In this document: in pieces, positions 10,887 to 23,723 of the stretch
How the letters are laid out: every line of letters begins with the position of its first letter
Numbering within the stretch: the first letter of the stretch is position 1
NCBI GenBank assembly: GCA_022457065.1
Contig: JAJGBQ010000006.1
Location: forward strand, 372,001 to 436,000
Reading direction: 5' to 3'
Source: Curvularia sp. ZM96
Lineage: Eukaryota > Ascomycota > Dothideomycetes > Pleosporales > Pleosporaceae
DNA length: 64,000 bases
Translations under genes and position numbers: made by a program
Notes under the pieces: generated by a model
Told to the model about the DNA's origin: nothing
Databases searched by the model: none
The model's input: only the letters and a program-made list of their open reading frames with translations

Positions 10887-12675
10887 TTATTGCTCTCCTC
10901 CCAGCACACCCGCCAATCCCCTCAGCACATCACCCACGCCAATCCCTTGCGTCCCCGCGCGCGTTTTGGCCTCTCTGTCCCGCTCTTCTAGCCGCTTGGC
11001 CGCCGTGCCCAGCACGCGGTCTGCCACACGCTCGGCCGTCTGTCGGTACTGCTCGATTTTGTGGACGCCGTCTGCGAATACGTCAATGTGGGGTTCGAGG
11101 GAGTCGGCGAGCGAGGAGAGGTGCGCTTGTAATGTTGTTGGTGATGTGAATGTGAATGCGGAAGACGGGGGTTGCGGGGTTGATTGTGATTGTGGTGGTT
11201 GTCGTGAGGATTGGAGGGCGGAGAGGATGGCGGCTTGATCAGGGTCGAGGAAGGAAATGTCAATGTCGGATAGTAAAGGCGTGGATGTGGGTATTGAAGG
11301 TGCGGGAGGTGGGGGCATGGCTTTCGAGGATGAGGCTATAGCTTCCCATGCGGCCTTTTCTTCTTCGAGTCTGTTTTCAGTCAGTATTTGATATCTTCTA
11401 TATCCCGCGGGGTCAAACACACAATTTTATCTCAGCTTCCAGCTCTTCTAATGTGATTTTGTTTTTCTCGTTTTGCGGATTCGGCTTCTTCACCACTGGT
11501 TGTAGCACAGTTTCTTCCTATACACTTGTCAATCTGGAGCTCTGCATGGCAATTTCCTTGGAACATACTCTGCTGAACCAATCTGATAACTCGGGTTTAC
11601 TGGCAAAATCGTCAATGAGTTCCTGTTCTATCGCCCGTGCTGGAATCCAGTTAGCCCCTCTATTCCCGATCTTACACCTTCTGTTCCACATACCGGCCAT
11701 AATCGCGCTCGCATTCTTAACATCGCCTGACGGTTTAGCTGGTAGCGCCCGCGATCCACACCATGTCAAAAGTTGCTTCATTCGCCGGGGTTCGGGTAGA
11801 CTTTGCTCGATGTACTTGTAAAACTCTCGGACTTCGACTTCAGAATGCGGTAACGCTGCACACATATTAGCATGTCTCTCCGAATACATGCATTGGCTTA
11901 TGCATGCACAAATTGCATTCGCAATCTGTCCAGACTCACCATTCGACTGACCACTATCTATCAGAGAGCTTGCTCTTCTCCCGCGCAAGCCTGTACTGCT
12001 CCTCCGGTGTCCGTCTTTGTTCCCCTTCCGCATCTCCTTGTTCCGTGTGATGACAGGTGTATCTGCAAAAGGCAGCATAATTCTTTGTGCGTTCGGGTCG
12101 CGCTTCTTCGGTGTTTGCGCGCCGGCGTACGTAATCTCTTCCAGTTGCGCTTCCGGAGCTGGACTCGAGTGCCTCTTCTTCTGCTTCTCCTTTTCTGTGG
12201 GTGCGCTCTTCTTTGTCCGCGACTTGGTTGCAGCAGGCTCCTTGGGTTTCGGACGCACTTCCAGCTGCTCCCTGTCGCCAGATATACGCGCTGATCTCCG
12301 CCTCTTCCCTGAGTCTGACGATTCCGGATCGACTGCCGCAATTGACTGCTTCTTGTGACGCGCGGGCCTCGCGCTCTTTTCCACAGGTACGGGCTCCGGT
12401 TCCGGCGCAGAGGGTGCTTTGGTGGTCCTTCGTGATGTGCGACGCGAGAATTGAAAGCCATCGTCGTCCTCGTCGTATGCAGCAGCTTTGGCTGTCTTCT
12501 TTGGTGCAGCGGTCGCCTTCTTGCTCCCCCCATTCACCTCCGTCCGTGGGCGCTTCTGTACAGCCGGCGCATCGTCGTCTTCGAAAGCTTGCTTTGCGCT
12601 CCTTCGTCGCGTAGTCGTTCGGTTTGTGGCCATAGGGAGCGATTGCAGCGGGGAGCGCGCGAAGATGGTAGTCAT
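10887..12675 (-). CDS. DSN1: Kinetochore MIND/Mis12 complex subunit Dsn1 (Mis13)
   Basis: Dsn1 is a subunit of the Mis12/MIND complex, which links inner kinetochore proteins to Ndc80 and Knl1 at centromeres. Exons are complement(10887..11370, 11423..11517, 11569..11855, 11940..12675); introns of 52, 51 and 84 nt close the frame to 533 residues. The N-terminal ~250 residues are basic and disordered (RRRS, KKR and SARIS patches). The family core follows: RGRRASSLIDSG, then HSEVEVREFYKYIEQSLP, EPRRMKQLLTWCGSRAL and IPARAIEQELIDDF. The C-terminal third is a likely coiled coil (EELEAEIKLLEEEKAAWEA) then a helical tail. The start at 12675 gives MTTIFARSPLQSLP; a later ATG at 12633 is possible. The upstream frame to 12723 has no ATG. 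Confidence 0.88.
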
Positions 12676-13272
12676 GAGTCCAGTCTCTGCGTCACGGGGT
12701 TCAGAGGGTGGTGTTCGGTCCAAGCGCGTGCATGGGCGCCGACAGGTGAGCTATCGTCCGGAAAAGTCGGGGGGCGCAAGTGAGGGTGATTTGCATGCGA
12801 CCCAAAGCACGATCCGATTACGGGTAGGGCGTGTGTAATGATTAGGCGGTAATGCGAATATCCTTAGGCGACGGGCGTGGAGGGGAACGGTCGTCACGCC
12901 GGAGCAAGCAAGTTGGTGTGTGCACCTGCCGCCAGCATCATCAAAACAATGATTTCAGGACTAGCGCTAACACGTGACCGTTTGGCTAGCGTTCCCCACA
13001 GCGCGCGTCAAGCATGAGCACGTGCAAGTGATGATAGTAATACAGTGTATTTGTTTGTAGAACAACGAGGCTCGCCCGCCACAACAACCCAACAAAGCCC
13101 AGTCTACTAAAACGCCCGAGAAAAAGCGACTGCCCACGCCGCTGATCCTTATGCTTACATTCCATCGTAAACTCATTACGCCAAGTGCACCGCCGGAAAC
13201 ATGTTTGAATATCCAAGCCTGTCCGTGCCTTTGTTGTGCATTCCTTTCCTGCACGTTCTAACGCAATTTATT
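12676..13272. other. Intergenic between Dsn1 and PSD2 genes
   Basis: Both flanking genes are on the minus strand, so this holds the Dsn1 promoter and the 3' UTR of the decarboxylase gene. No further feature is supported. Confidence 0.55.
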
Positions 13273-16200
13273 CTACATACCGGCGCCAGGCATGGGCCCT
13301 TTGACACCAGCAGGTGCAAGGCTACCCTCGATGCGACGCTTGGCATCCTGCTTCTCTTCATTGGTCGGGTTGTTTTTGCGCATGTCGGGAACGTGGGCTG
13401 GCCTGTTAGGGCTGTGGCCGATGGACATGCCTACGCGGACCTGGCGGGGTTATTAGCAGGAGCAACATGATATAACGCAGAAACAAGGGCACTTACCAGA
13501 GTCTCCAGAGCAGAGTTGGAGTTGTCTACGAGATCGTCATCGTACCGCATTTGGCCAGGCTCGAAAAGGAGCAGCAGAGTGCTGCCACCAAACTTGAAGT
13601 AGCCCAGTTCTTCGCCGCGCTTCACTTGTTCGCCCTTCTTGCGTGTAATGACAGTACTACCGACCATCATGGCTCCCACGCAAATAACCATGACTCGGCC
13701 ATGTGCGACAGAGTCGATGGGGACGATGACTCTTACGTTTTCACCATATACGTCCAGAGCCGAGCGAATAGCCATTGGGTTTACTGTGTAGTATTCACCC
13801 TCAATTGTCTTGGGTTCGTCCAAGACTCCATCGACAGGGATGTGGAAGCGATGGTAATCTTGCGGCGCAAGCCGGAAGATACCGAGTGAGCCTCCATGGT
13901 AGCGCTTTACGTCTTGCGGGTAAGCGTCGCCAAGCAGGCGCTCAATGGTAAAGTCGCGACCCTTGACCCAGATGGCCTGTGCTGCGTCGATGGTATTGAA
14001 AACCACTGTTCGACAATCGGAGGGCGATACAATTACTCTTGGATCATCGGGTGCAGAGCATGGGCGCGCACCCGGCTTGAGGGCTCGGTAGAAGAACTCG
14101 TTGAAGTTCTTGAATTGGTCCGTTGGCAGCAGCACCTCGGACATGTCGAGCTGATGGAAGTTGATGAATGGCACAATCTCTGATGCAGACGCAGGGTCGT
14201 CGTATTTCTTTCCTTGCTTGAAACTGAGAGACTTGAGGAGCTTGCGAACTAGCAATGGTTAGCATTATTTAATTGAATGTGAGTTTCTTGACCTACTTCG
14301 CTTCTTTTCCATGTTGTTCGCCTTCAGACCCTTGTAGAGCAGACGAATGCCCAGGCGGACATAGACGCTCATGCGCTCTTCGTTGATCTGACCTGTAAGA
14401 CGATCCTGGACGAGGATGTTGGCCGAGTTTGCACCCAGCTTGTAGCCACCATAGGAGATCTTGGTGATGACCTTGGAGTACCACTTGCGCTGAGCCTGGC
14501 TTGAAGTGACGAATCCAGACATGACGATGTTGTTGACCTGCCTCCAGTCCTGGCTTGCACACGTAGCAATATGAGTAATGATGTTAGCATCTGACCGCTT
14601 GTTAAGTTTGGGTTGGTGGCAGATGGGACATTCGCGAATCTCAATGACATGCTCTTCGCCCTTGTCATCTGCCAGATCGTCAATCTGGATTTCAGCCCCT
14701 TCTTCACCTTCCTTGCCTAGAACTTTAGTCTCGAGTGCTGGAATCGAAGTGGTGGAGCTGTTCTTGTTGATGGGAGTGAGCATGCCAGAGGACATTGGTG
14801 TCTGCGCGCCCGATGGAAGAAACTCGTTCCTCTTGGCATTCTCTGCTTCGGTGGCTTGCAGCTGGTCTTCGAGACAGATGACAGCTTCGTCGAAGGTAAG
14901 CAAATGGTCGCCATTGTGTCGGTCAGCAAATCGTTCGAAAAAGCTATCGATGGTCGCTTCGTGCAGGGTGGAGCCGAGCGTGTCGAGCATGGTAGTCAAC
15001 TCGACCTTGTCGATCAAACCGCTCTCGTCAGCATCGTACTGCTTGAGCATGGCTCTCCAAAACTGTTGTCGGAGGGCTTTGTAAGGGAGATATTTGGCGC
15101 GAATGTAAAGCGTGGGGTTGTGCTTGTTCTCCCAGCGCTCTTGATGCTTCAACTCCAAAGGAAGAGTGTACATTTTCAGATCTTCGTCATCTACAGCAGA
15201 CGGTTGAATATTGATTGTGCTGCCCGGAGTAAGGTTACCGTTGGAATCGGTTGTGGTGTTGGGTGGAAAACCGGGCGAGGGTGGAGCTAGGGTTCCGCTT
15301 GCATCTTGTGCGGAGAGCGAGCCAGTCGACGACTCCTTTTTTAGTGATGGCCGACTTAGACGAGAAAGGCTGTTGGTAGACCCAGAGCGAGATATTGGGA
15401 TGCGGAAGCGGGATTTCTTGGAATTGCCATCAGAGGGAGAGTCACCGGGGGAATCCGAGGGCTCGGGAAGCTTGTAGAGTCCCGTCTCTGGGTCTTCTTG
15501 AGGAGCTGTGGAGACGGCCTTCTCGAGTGGAAAGTTTACCGTGCCGACATAGTCGTTGCCCGAGAACTTGTCCTTGTCCATGACGGTGAAGTTGACTGAG
15601 TAGTTGGTCTCATGGCGCAGGACCTGGAAGACGAGCTTCTCATCGAACACGGGGTTGAGGTCATGTCTGACTGTTTTGGTGCGATATGTCTTCTTTCCGA
15701 GTGACGTCACAACAAAGGGATCCATGTCAAATGTGGTTCGTGTCACTTGAGATGGTATGTCAGTACGTGATTGTGAGGGCAACGAGGGGGGAGACTTACC
15801 GTTGCGCTCAGGCGGGAGATCGGAACATCGCTGGATCTCGAGGAAGAGAACACCGGCCAAATCACCGCTACTAGAGTATGCATAGTTGGTCTTGCCTTTG
15901 ACCTTTCGCTTCAGGCGCGCCAACTTGAGCTTCTTGCGCCGTTTCTCCCTCTTCTCGGCCTTTTTGGACTCGTCCTGGGCCTCGTCGGAGCTCGACTCTT
16001 CGTCTTCTTCGGCATCGGTTCCATTGCTATCGCCGCGCATGAGGATTTCTTCCTCATCCTCGTCAGGACTGGGGGTTTGGCCTGCAATGGCCAGGAACTT
16101 TTGTAGGATCTGGTCGGGAGTCGCACTAAGGTTGTGAGGGTCGACGAGGGAGAACTGCATCTGGATTTCGCCAGAAACAATAGACTTCTTCTTGCCTGAC

Positions 16201-16818
16201 CGGCGGGCCTGTAGGGGAAACCATTGGGGCTCCTGCTGGACAAGGCCGTTCTGGAAGTGGTCCTCGAGTATGACGTCAAACTCGCCCATGTAGTCCTTGC
16301 CGAAGCGATCCTTGTCCCAGCAGACGACCTCGAGCAGGAGGCTCTGGTCGCCGATAATGGGCAGCTCGAGTGTCTCGTTCCATTCTGGGTTGAGCTGTTT
16401 GTTGATGGCGGGGGTGGTGGCTTTGGCGTCGCCGAGGGTCAGGACGAGGTACTGGGGCGCGCGTGGGTTAGAGACGGAGCTGGGATTCAGGCAGTGGGTC
16501 GTGCGGGTGTTTGGAGGTGTGTAGAGGTGTGTGGAGGTGTGTGTAGAGGTGCAGGTGCGGTGGATTGTCACTCACTGGGTCAGACGTGCCGCTGCGGTCC
16601 TTTGCAGCGAGGTCTCTGCCCTTGATGACGTTGACCCTCAACACCAGGCCTTGAGCCGCGGGCAGCTCGGACATTGGGCGGATGCGGGGACTGCTGTTGC
16701 GCGAGGCGGGGACAGAGGTCGGGGTGGAATTGGGAGCGGTCGCGGGCGAGTAGCAGGCGGAGGAGCGCTTGAGGCGTTGGGGGACCGAGAGCCTGCTGGT
16801 AAATGTAGGACGGGGCAT
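13273..16818 (-). CDS. PSD2: Phosphatidylserine decarboxylase 2, C2-C2-EF-hand-PSD form
   Basis: This enzyme makes phosphatidylethanolamine from phosphatidylserine at endosome/Golgi/vacuole membranes. Exons are complement(13273..13440, 13497..14248, 14297..15745, 15800..16451, 16576..16818); introns are 56, 48, 54 and 124 nt, all GT-AG, giving 1087 residues. Two C2 domains are seen: VLRVNVIKGRDLAAKDRSG leading into YLVLTLGDAK and NPEWNETLELPI, and a second with GVLFLEIQRCSDLPPERN and NPVFDEKLVFQV. Between them is an acidic then lysine-rich linker. An EF-hand-like DADESGLIDKVELTTML follows. The C-terminal PSD domain has MEKKRIRKLLKSLSFKQGKK, PQDYHRFHIPVDG and KFGGSTLLLLFE; the GGST serine is the expected self-cleavage site yielding the pyruvoyl subunit. 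Length and order match fungal Psd2. The first long intron holds GTGTGGAGGT-like repeats. Confidence 0.95.
16452..16575 (-). other. First intron of PSD2, low-complexity repeat
   Basis: This 124-nt intron is about twice the length of the others in the gene. It contains repeated GTGTAGAGGTGTGTGGAGGT-like units near 16508-16553 on the plus strand. The GTGAGT donor and CCCCAG acceptor join SGTSDP to YLVLTLGD, restoring the C2 domain. Confidence 0.8.
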
Positions 16819-19036
16819 GTTGGCAGGCGGTGGGCGGCTGCACCGCCTCGGCGAGTGGCTACGCGTTCAATCGGGGCCCTATGATCGGTCCGCGGCAGCC
16901 AAGTGTTGCTTGATGATGCGCCGCGGGTTGGCAGAACGTGGGCTCACGACATGCACGTACGGATGGCCGTAGGTCTGAGGGGGAGGAGAGAGTGTTTCTG
17001 TTTCTCTGGCCGGGCGGCAGCGTCTGGGCTTTAGGGGGTGGTGGAGATGATGGATAGAGCTTGGGGGCCGCCGCATATCTGGCCTGGCCTAGGGAAATGC
17101 AATGCACAGCAGCAGAGGGAGCTGAACAAGGCGCGCAATCTGTCTCCTGCGAGAAGCGGCGCCCGGAACCTGCGGCTGCTCAACTGAACTGAACTGACGG
17201 CTGCTATGTATGTTCCCCGAGCCCAAGGCCCCCGTCTGCGTGCATTGGCCAGAGATACAAATGCCGCAATGGCGAAGCTGTCTCACTGCGCAGCCAAACA
17301 ACCGCCCGTACGCGCTGCGGCGGCCTGGCGGCCTGGCTGCTTTGAGACGCGCCCGAGTATACGGGGGCGGCTAACTACGTGCATGGCCAAGTACCACTCC
17401 TCTACCTGACGACGTCTGACATGCATGTACCAGAGCCTCTAGCGGGGGACCTACCTACCGCACGAACGAGTGGGATTCCTGCAATCCCATCTTTTCTGCT
17501 TTGTCCGCCCCAATTCGTCCTATTCCACGCCGTCGTCTGCTGTCGCGCCCGTTGACACTGCCGCCGCCCTCTCCACATGTGGACCCCGTGCCGCGATGTT
17601 GATGCAATGCATCCACGCTGCTAGATATGCCGTACCATACCCGCACCACACGCAGCCGACGAGACCCATAGCAGGTCAGCCTATACCGTGCACATCGTCT
17701 GGGCACTCCACCTGGCTGTTGCTTGCTTCCGGTTTGCCGTGGCTGGTGATGTGGCTGCTGCCGTGGCTGATGCAAGCCAAGACTACCAAGCATGGCCGCT
17801 TCTTCGTTTCTTTTCCAACCCGAGCCATCCGTACACGATGACATCGTCTGAATAATCAAGCTGGGTGGTTTGACCTTACAGAAACATCTTGCGTAACCAG
17901 AATGCACGACATCCTCAGCTGGCATCAAGAATTGGTCGTCTTGCAACAATTAGCCGCTGCATCCTTGAAGAACGCTGACCACCACATTCCACGCCAGGCC
18001 GCTCTCTCCCATCGCCATTTTTTTTGTTTATTGCGGCTCAATACTTGAAACTACTCCGGTCGCCGCATTTCAATTCAACTCAATCTATTTCAACAGGACA
18101 GCTCATCAATCCCATGCCACATCACATGCATCGTCACATCCAAACTAACCCAACTCTCCCTCCGTCTACGGCCCGACTCAAACACCCCCAGCGTCTCAAC
18201 TCGGTTCGATCCGCCCTTGCTGATCACCCATGTGCAGATACGAGACGAACGCGAGGGGCTGCTTCCTCTCGTTGCTTTTACCAGCTTCGTCATGATAGAC
18301 TGTTCATCAACACAGTTTGTTAGAGGAAACATCAACTAACCAACAGACACGTGCACGTAATCGCAAGGAGAAAAAAAATTGATAATTACATGTATAGTAG
18401 TAATAGTAACAATCGAAATCCTATCGCTCTGCATTGATTAATATAGACATACAAAACTCTCATATACCAGTTTTTCTTTCATCATTTCACTACATATCGC
18501 ACACTCTGTATACATACTAAGCGGACCTGCCAAATCAGGACAACAAAAGACTTCGACGACATGGCAGTAGTACTTAGTAGATACTCTGGCGGGAAGTAAA
18601 AGAAAAAAAGTCAGAAGAAAGAAAAAGAAAAAAAAGTGAAGAAAGAGGCACAGTATTAGGAGATGAAAAAGATATCCTTCTTTTGGCAGCGGCTCCACAC
18701 GCGTCGCCCGCTGGCCCACCCGAAAGATCTTTTGTAAGTAGAGGCACGCGTTCCAATACCCAATCTCTCTTTGCCCCCAAGAAAGATGTCGACTGAAAGA
18801 ATAGTAGAAGGAGAGAAGAAAAGACGGCTTCGCGGATGGTGTGAATCCATGGCTTCTCTAGCCCGCCCGCAGGGTATCAAAGAGAGAGCAATGCGGGTCT
18901 AGAGCAGAGCCATTTCTCGACGGAAGCGCAAGCATGCAAAGCAAAGTCCACAACGCCTGTGAAGGACATGAGGCATACAAGCCGTGATACGAGAGCAAGA
19001 TGGAATAGGTTTCGTGTACTCCTTTTGTTCTTGCAC
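16819..19036. other. Long intergenic region, PSD2 promoter and G-alpha 3' side
   Basis: About 2.2 kb with no supported gene. The largest open frame here (164 codons, minus strand, about 17455-17949) has no domain and unconvincing composition. The part near 18360-18670 is A-rich and may be the G-alpha 3' UTR. Short low-complexity AG/A runs occur near 18600-18640. Confidence 0.5.
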
Positions 19037-20264
19037 TTATATCAAACCGCACAACCGCAGGTTCTCCTGGATTATGATATCTGGCAACTAGGTTAGCATC
19101 GTCGCAAAATGAGACAAACAACGTCAGGGGGTGGGCATACCGTTTACAGCGGCCATGACGAAGCGGATTTGCATCGTGTCCGTGGCGCAGGTGAAATGCG
19201 TGTAGATTTGCTTGGTCTCGTGTTGGTTGAGCGAAACGAAGCGGTTGAGAATGTAGTCGCAGGCGGCAGCGTAGTCTGGACCACCCTCGTAGTCGGGGAA
19301 GTAGTTCTTCATGGGGCTGACGGGCAGCTTCTCCTTGAAGCGATCAATCTTGTTGAGGAACAGAATGATCGACGTCTTGACGAACCACCGCGAGTTGCAG
19401 ATGGAGTCGAACAGTGTCAGGGCTTCCTGCATACGGTTGACCGTCTCGTCCTCGAACAGCAGCTGGTCGTACTCGGAGATGGCGACCAGGAAGAGGATGG
19501 TGGTGACATTCTCGAAGCAGTGTATCCACTTCTTACGCTCAGATCGCTGACCACCGACATCGAACATGCGGTAGGTGAGATCGCCGATGATAAAGGTCGT
19601 CTCGGTGATACCAGTCGTCTTGACACGAGAGCGGAGCACGTCCTGGTCGTTGGGGATGTAGTCGGGCGCAGCGATGCGGTCAATTGAGTCAAAGTAGCTG
19701 AGACGGTCAGTGGCGACGCGCACGTCGGGTCAGGGCGGGTACTCACTATTTGGCCGAATCGTTGAGCTGGTACTCGCGCGAGCGCTGGAAGCACTGCTGC
19801 ACACCGGCATCCTTCCAGAGAACCGAGATGGCGTTGCCGACCTCTGGTGGCAGGCTGTCGCCCTCAATCTGCGCCGGTTGCATGAAGATGGTCTGGACGT
19901 GGTACTCGGCGCGCTGGTCATCAAGCGGCAGCTCGAGCGACTCCATGGCCTCGAGGATGACGCGCATCGACTGCACCGTGTTGCTGAAGATGATTTCCTT
20001 GAACGACTCACGCTCATCGCGCGAGTAGCCACCCTCGTGGATGAGCTTCATCTGCTTGAGGATGGTCGACTTTCCGGATTCACCAGCTCCTGCACCGTGT
20101 TAGAGGCTGTACGAGTCCGTGTCGCGGGAGGCGGCGCAATACTAACCCAGGAGCAACATCTTGATCTCATTGCGCTGCATCAGCTTGTCGCGCTTCAGCT
20201 GGTTCTCAATCTCCTCATTTCTCTGCTTTCCCTCCTTCTCTTCTGTGCTCATTCCACAACCCAT
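19037..20264 (-). CDS. Heterotrimeric G-protein alpha subunit, group I (GNA-1/FadA type)
   Basis: This is the GTP-switching alpha subunit that couples receptors to cAMP and MAP-kinase pathways; in fungi group I controls growth, mating, sporulation and virulence. Exons are complement(19037..19080, 19141..19697, 19747..20089, 20147..20264), with introns of 60, 49 and 57 nt. The product is exactly 353 residues, the standard group I length. Visible features: MGCGMS N-terminus (myristoylation at Gly2, palmitoylation at Cys3), P-loop GAGESGKS at 40-47, switch I arginine R178 with KTTG, DVGGQ with catalytic Q204, NKID at 269-272, TCATDT, and C-terminal NLRLCGLI with the pertussis-toxin-type cysteine. 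All key residues are intact. The ATG is fixed by the lipidation motif. Confidence 0.98.
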
Positions 20265-23200
20265 GGCGGCGGTAGGGGACGGAGTCCGGGACGATGATTA
20301 GGTATCAAAGGTAGGTGGCGATGTTCCGTCGAGGCCGGCCAACGCGGAAACCTGGCAGGCAGTGTCAACAGATGGCTCAATGGCAGGGCAGGGCGGTAGG
20401 CAAAGCAGCAGCAGAGCTGCGCGCAAGCGAGAGGGCGTGGCTGGGCGACGGATGCCGCGATGCAGGAGCCATGCAGCAGCAGCTGAGGCGTCGACGTACT
20501 GCAGAAGGAAAAGAAAAAAGCTCACCTGGTATTACAAAAGACTAACTCGCAAAGGGCGAGAGGGCGCGTGTGCGAGAGGATGAGTGGGTGGGTGTGAGAG
20601 TGTTGTGATCAAACGGGGAAGGGGTAAAAAGACGAAGAGGGCGTCAAGGGATGGCTGGCGTATGGCGAACGAGACTCGCTTCGCTTGGCTCCGAGGTGCG
20701 TTCAGGGTTGCTGCACGGTCGGTTCGGGGGGAGAAGAAGGATCGGCTGGGGTGGATTGGTTGCTGCAGAGGCGGACAAAGGGCCAGGCAGGAGGCGGTCG
20801 CGGTGCTCTCAACAAGCAGGTCGGGCGGGAGGTAGGGCGGGCGGGAGTCGCTCGCTGCAGCAGAAATGCAGAGTATGCCGGCAGATTTGTGACAACGGTT
20901 GGGAGAAGCAAAGAACGAGAGGGTTGTATGAAGAGGGCTTGAAGAAGGCCGCGAAAGGAGACGCGCTTGCCGGAATCGTGCGGTGCCATCCTGGAAAGGA
21001 AGGGCCGCCAGAGTCTAGCTGGGAAGGCGCGGGCCACTCGCTGCTGCTGCACCGCACCCACTGGCAAACCGCCCACCTGCGTCGCTCCAGCGGACTAGAC
21101 CCATCGACGCTGCTCTGTCTCTCCGCTGCTGCTGCTCGCCTTGCGCTGCCATCTGCAGCCCATGCCGCTGCCACCGGCAAGACACACGACTCTTGACGCA
21201 CGACACACCCGACACGACACGACGCGACACGACACGACGCACCACACTACACTCGATACACTACCCGCCCGCCCACTAGACGGCCACCGCCCGCCCACTT
21301 CCCTCATTCAGGAACCTGGCAGGGCAATAGTATCTGATAGTCATCCGCCCGTTCATCTCTCCTGTCCTGGTCCCCTCGCGCCTCGCCGTCCGCTGGCTCG
21401 CCCTGCTCTAACTGGTAGCTTGCCTCCGATTAGCAATCGGCTCCGTCCGCCCTGGTGTCGCCTCGCCCCTCAACAGCCTGCAAAGGCCCTGAGAACATGG
21501 AAGCGCTGTCGAGCCACTTGACTCCCGGGACTCGTCCCGCCTAACTTGTGGCTAGCTACGCTTCTAGAAGGTTTGTGGAAAATGAGGGCCCCATCGAATT
21601 AAGACGAGCCTGACGCTCGGAGCCGCAGCAGACCCCAGGCACGGCTGGAAACCTTGTCTTACTCCGTCCCATGTTACTGCGAGCTCCTCTCTGCCGCCTT
21701 TCACACGCCACCCCCCCCGGTCCGACATCGCCTGCTTGCTTCTGCTACCTTCTTCTACTCCCCCCGCCCAAATCTCCCGTCATGATGCCCTTGTGTTCCT
21801 ACGGAGAAAAAGACACAAGCACTAAACAAAACTGCCGTGCTGCTTGTTTGCGCCAGCCACTCAATCCGCCACTGGCTGTAAGCCTCGGCCAGGCGTCTAT
21901 TGGCGCCTTACCGCATATGGGTAGCTCCGATAGGTCGCCTACACTCGCCAAACCTCCGTCGTTGCATCCCTCTTCATCTCCCCGACTCGTGCACCCTGTA
22001 GCCAATCACCATCCACGCCCGTCTCTGCTTTCTCTCAGGCACTTTGGCTCGTAACGTCCAAAGTAAGCGACGCGTACCGTCGTCATCTTGCCTCAGCGCT
22101 GGGCGCAAGCGGCCATGGTGCCTGGCCTGGCGGATGCTGATCCCATTCTTATGAACGACTGGCCGCTGAAACACGGTGCTACTGCCCGTTCGCCTGTGGT
22201 TCTCTGCATCTCGAACAACCCCTAGGCCCCTCAACAGCTTTTGCCACCTAGACCCTTCCATTTTTTCCTCACCAGGATGATGCGTCCCAAGTCGTGGCTT
22301 TCGAATGACTCTCTTGACTCGAACAGGCGGGACGATCCACGAACCACACGTGGAAGCCATGACCATGTGTGAGCGTCGGTGAAAAAGGGGGCATGGTGTC
22401 GACCGAGCAGAGGCACTACCATCGTAACGAAGTCCTTATTTGCGTTGTGCTAACCTTTATCACCGCGTTCTGGTAGCTGGTAGGTTTTTTTGCGCAGATT
22501 GCCTTCGATCGATCGTCCGTGGGCCCATTCATACGCGTCCACACGAACCGGCAGCCATTCCGTGCGTATACATAGGAGTCCCCAGCATACTCCGTACACC
22601 CCCAGAGACGTCTCAATTCCCTTCGTTTGTCTTGCCTGTGTTGTACGTACTTCGTAAATGTCTCGCTTCGGTCCTTTCCGTATTTTGCTGTACCAGCTCC
22701 ACAAGCGGCGCTACGTACAAGTCCAGAATACGTCATTCTGACTTGCAACCTTCTTTTGTCCACTGCATCGGTCCGGCTTACCTGCGGCCCTTCTCGTAGC
22801 ATTACCGCAACTCATTCATCGTTCGGGGATCGTTGCATGCGATCTGCACTCCCGCAGGCAACTCTAACCGCAGGCGTTTGTCGTCCAGCACGTGACCTTG
22901 ACCTAATCTGGAACCCTTACGCAGTCGAAGAGCGCGCTCTCCTATGGATTCAGTCAACACGCCACATACGCATCTAGGCGGATATATCCATGGTGAGCAG
23001 CCAAACATTGAAACAGGATACTTTAGTCAGGTGATGTTGTAGCCATTGACACCGCAGATGCATCGTGAGTCGACCACCACGCCATGTATCAATTGCAGAC
23101 GTGTGCTGGAGGCGTAGTATTGCATTGTCACTATTAGTGCAGCCTGCAGTGGATATACACCTATTTTCGTCCTCTGCACTGCACGTAGGCCAAGGCTCGC

Positions 23201-23723
23201 TTTGGTGTTCTGTGTGACGAGCAGCCCAACGCTGCGCAACTACTGGCTGACGTGGTAGACTAGTTTTGTACCTCAGCGCTTAGCGCAGCATACCAGCGCC
23301 TAGAATAGCAGCTTTGCATCACCACAGCGTTCAACCGACGCCTCTACAGTCAATCATTCTGTGTTTGTCCTGCGAGCGCTTACCGTGGGTGTCAACGGCC
23401 TCGGTATGCTCCCAACTTGCCGCCTCAGCGGTTGCCCAGGCACCGCTCTGACACGGCGGCTCGCAATTATGCCAATACTACATATTGTTAGCTTACCAGC
23501 CCCCGTTGGCTTGGACTTGGGTATATCGACAAAACTTCATGCGGCCGAAGGCGTGTTACGAATTTCCTTGAGTCTTTCTCCTTCAATTTCCTTACTCCTT
23601 TCCGCTGCTGGCTCGGCGCTTCCTTGCATCTGCCCTCATGTCTAGATCTCTTAGTGAGTACCACTCTCGCCTTGCCCCAATCTGAAAGCATGTTGTTTAT
23701 GCCGGTATAGGTACTGTACAATT
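20265..23723. other. Long divergent intergenic region, G-alpha / CFEM
   Basis: About 3.5 kb lies between divergent genes, the largest gene-free stretch of the core part. It is GC-rich near 20300-21500, with a CGACA-type repeat at about 21203-21243. No frame here shows a domain. The 3' end holds a probable leader intron of the CFEM gene: GTGAGT at about 23654 and TATAG at about 23710. Long signalling-gene promoters are common in these fungi, so this may be regulatory. Confidence 0.5.
21203..21243. repeat. Degenerate CGACA pentamer repeat
   Basis: Repeated CGACA/CGACG units are visible upstream of the G-alpha gene. Function is unknown. Confidence 0.7.

Noticed and set aside
12676..12723. Longer Dsn1 N-terminus
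   Set aside because: The frame continues upstream but opens with TTG, not ATG; the ATG at 12675 is the first available.
17455..17949. 164-codon minus frame upstream of PSD2
   Set aside because: Low-complexity Gln/His/Arg-rich translation without any recognisable motif; likely chance in GC-rich DNA.
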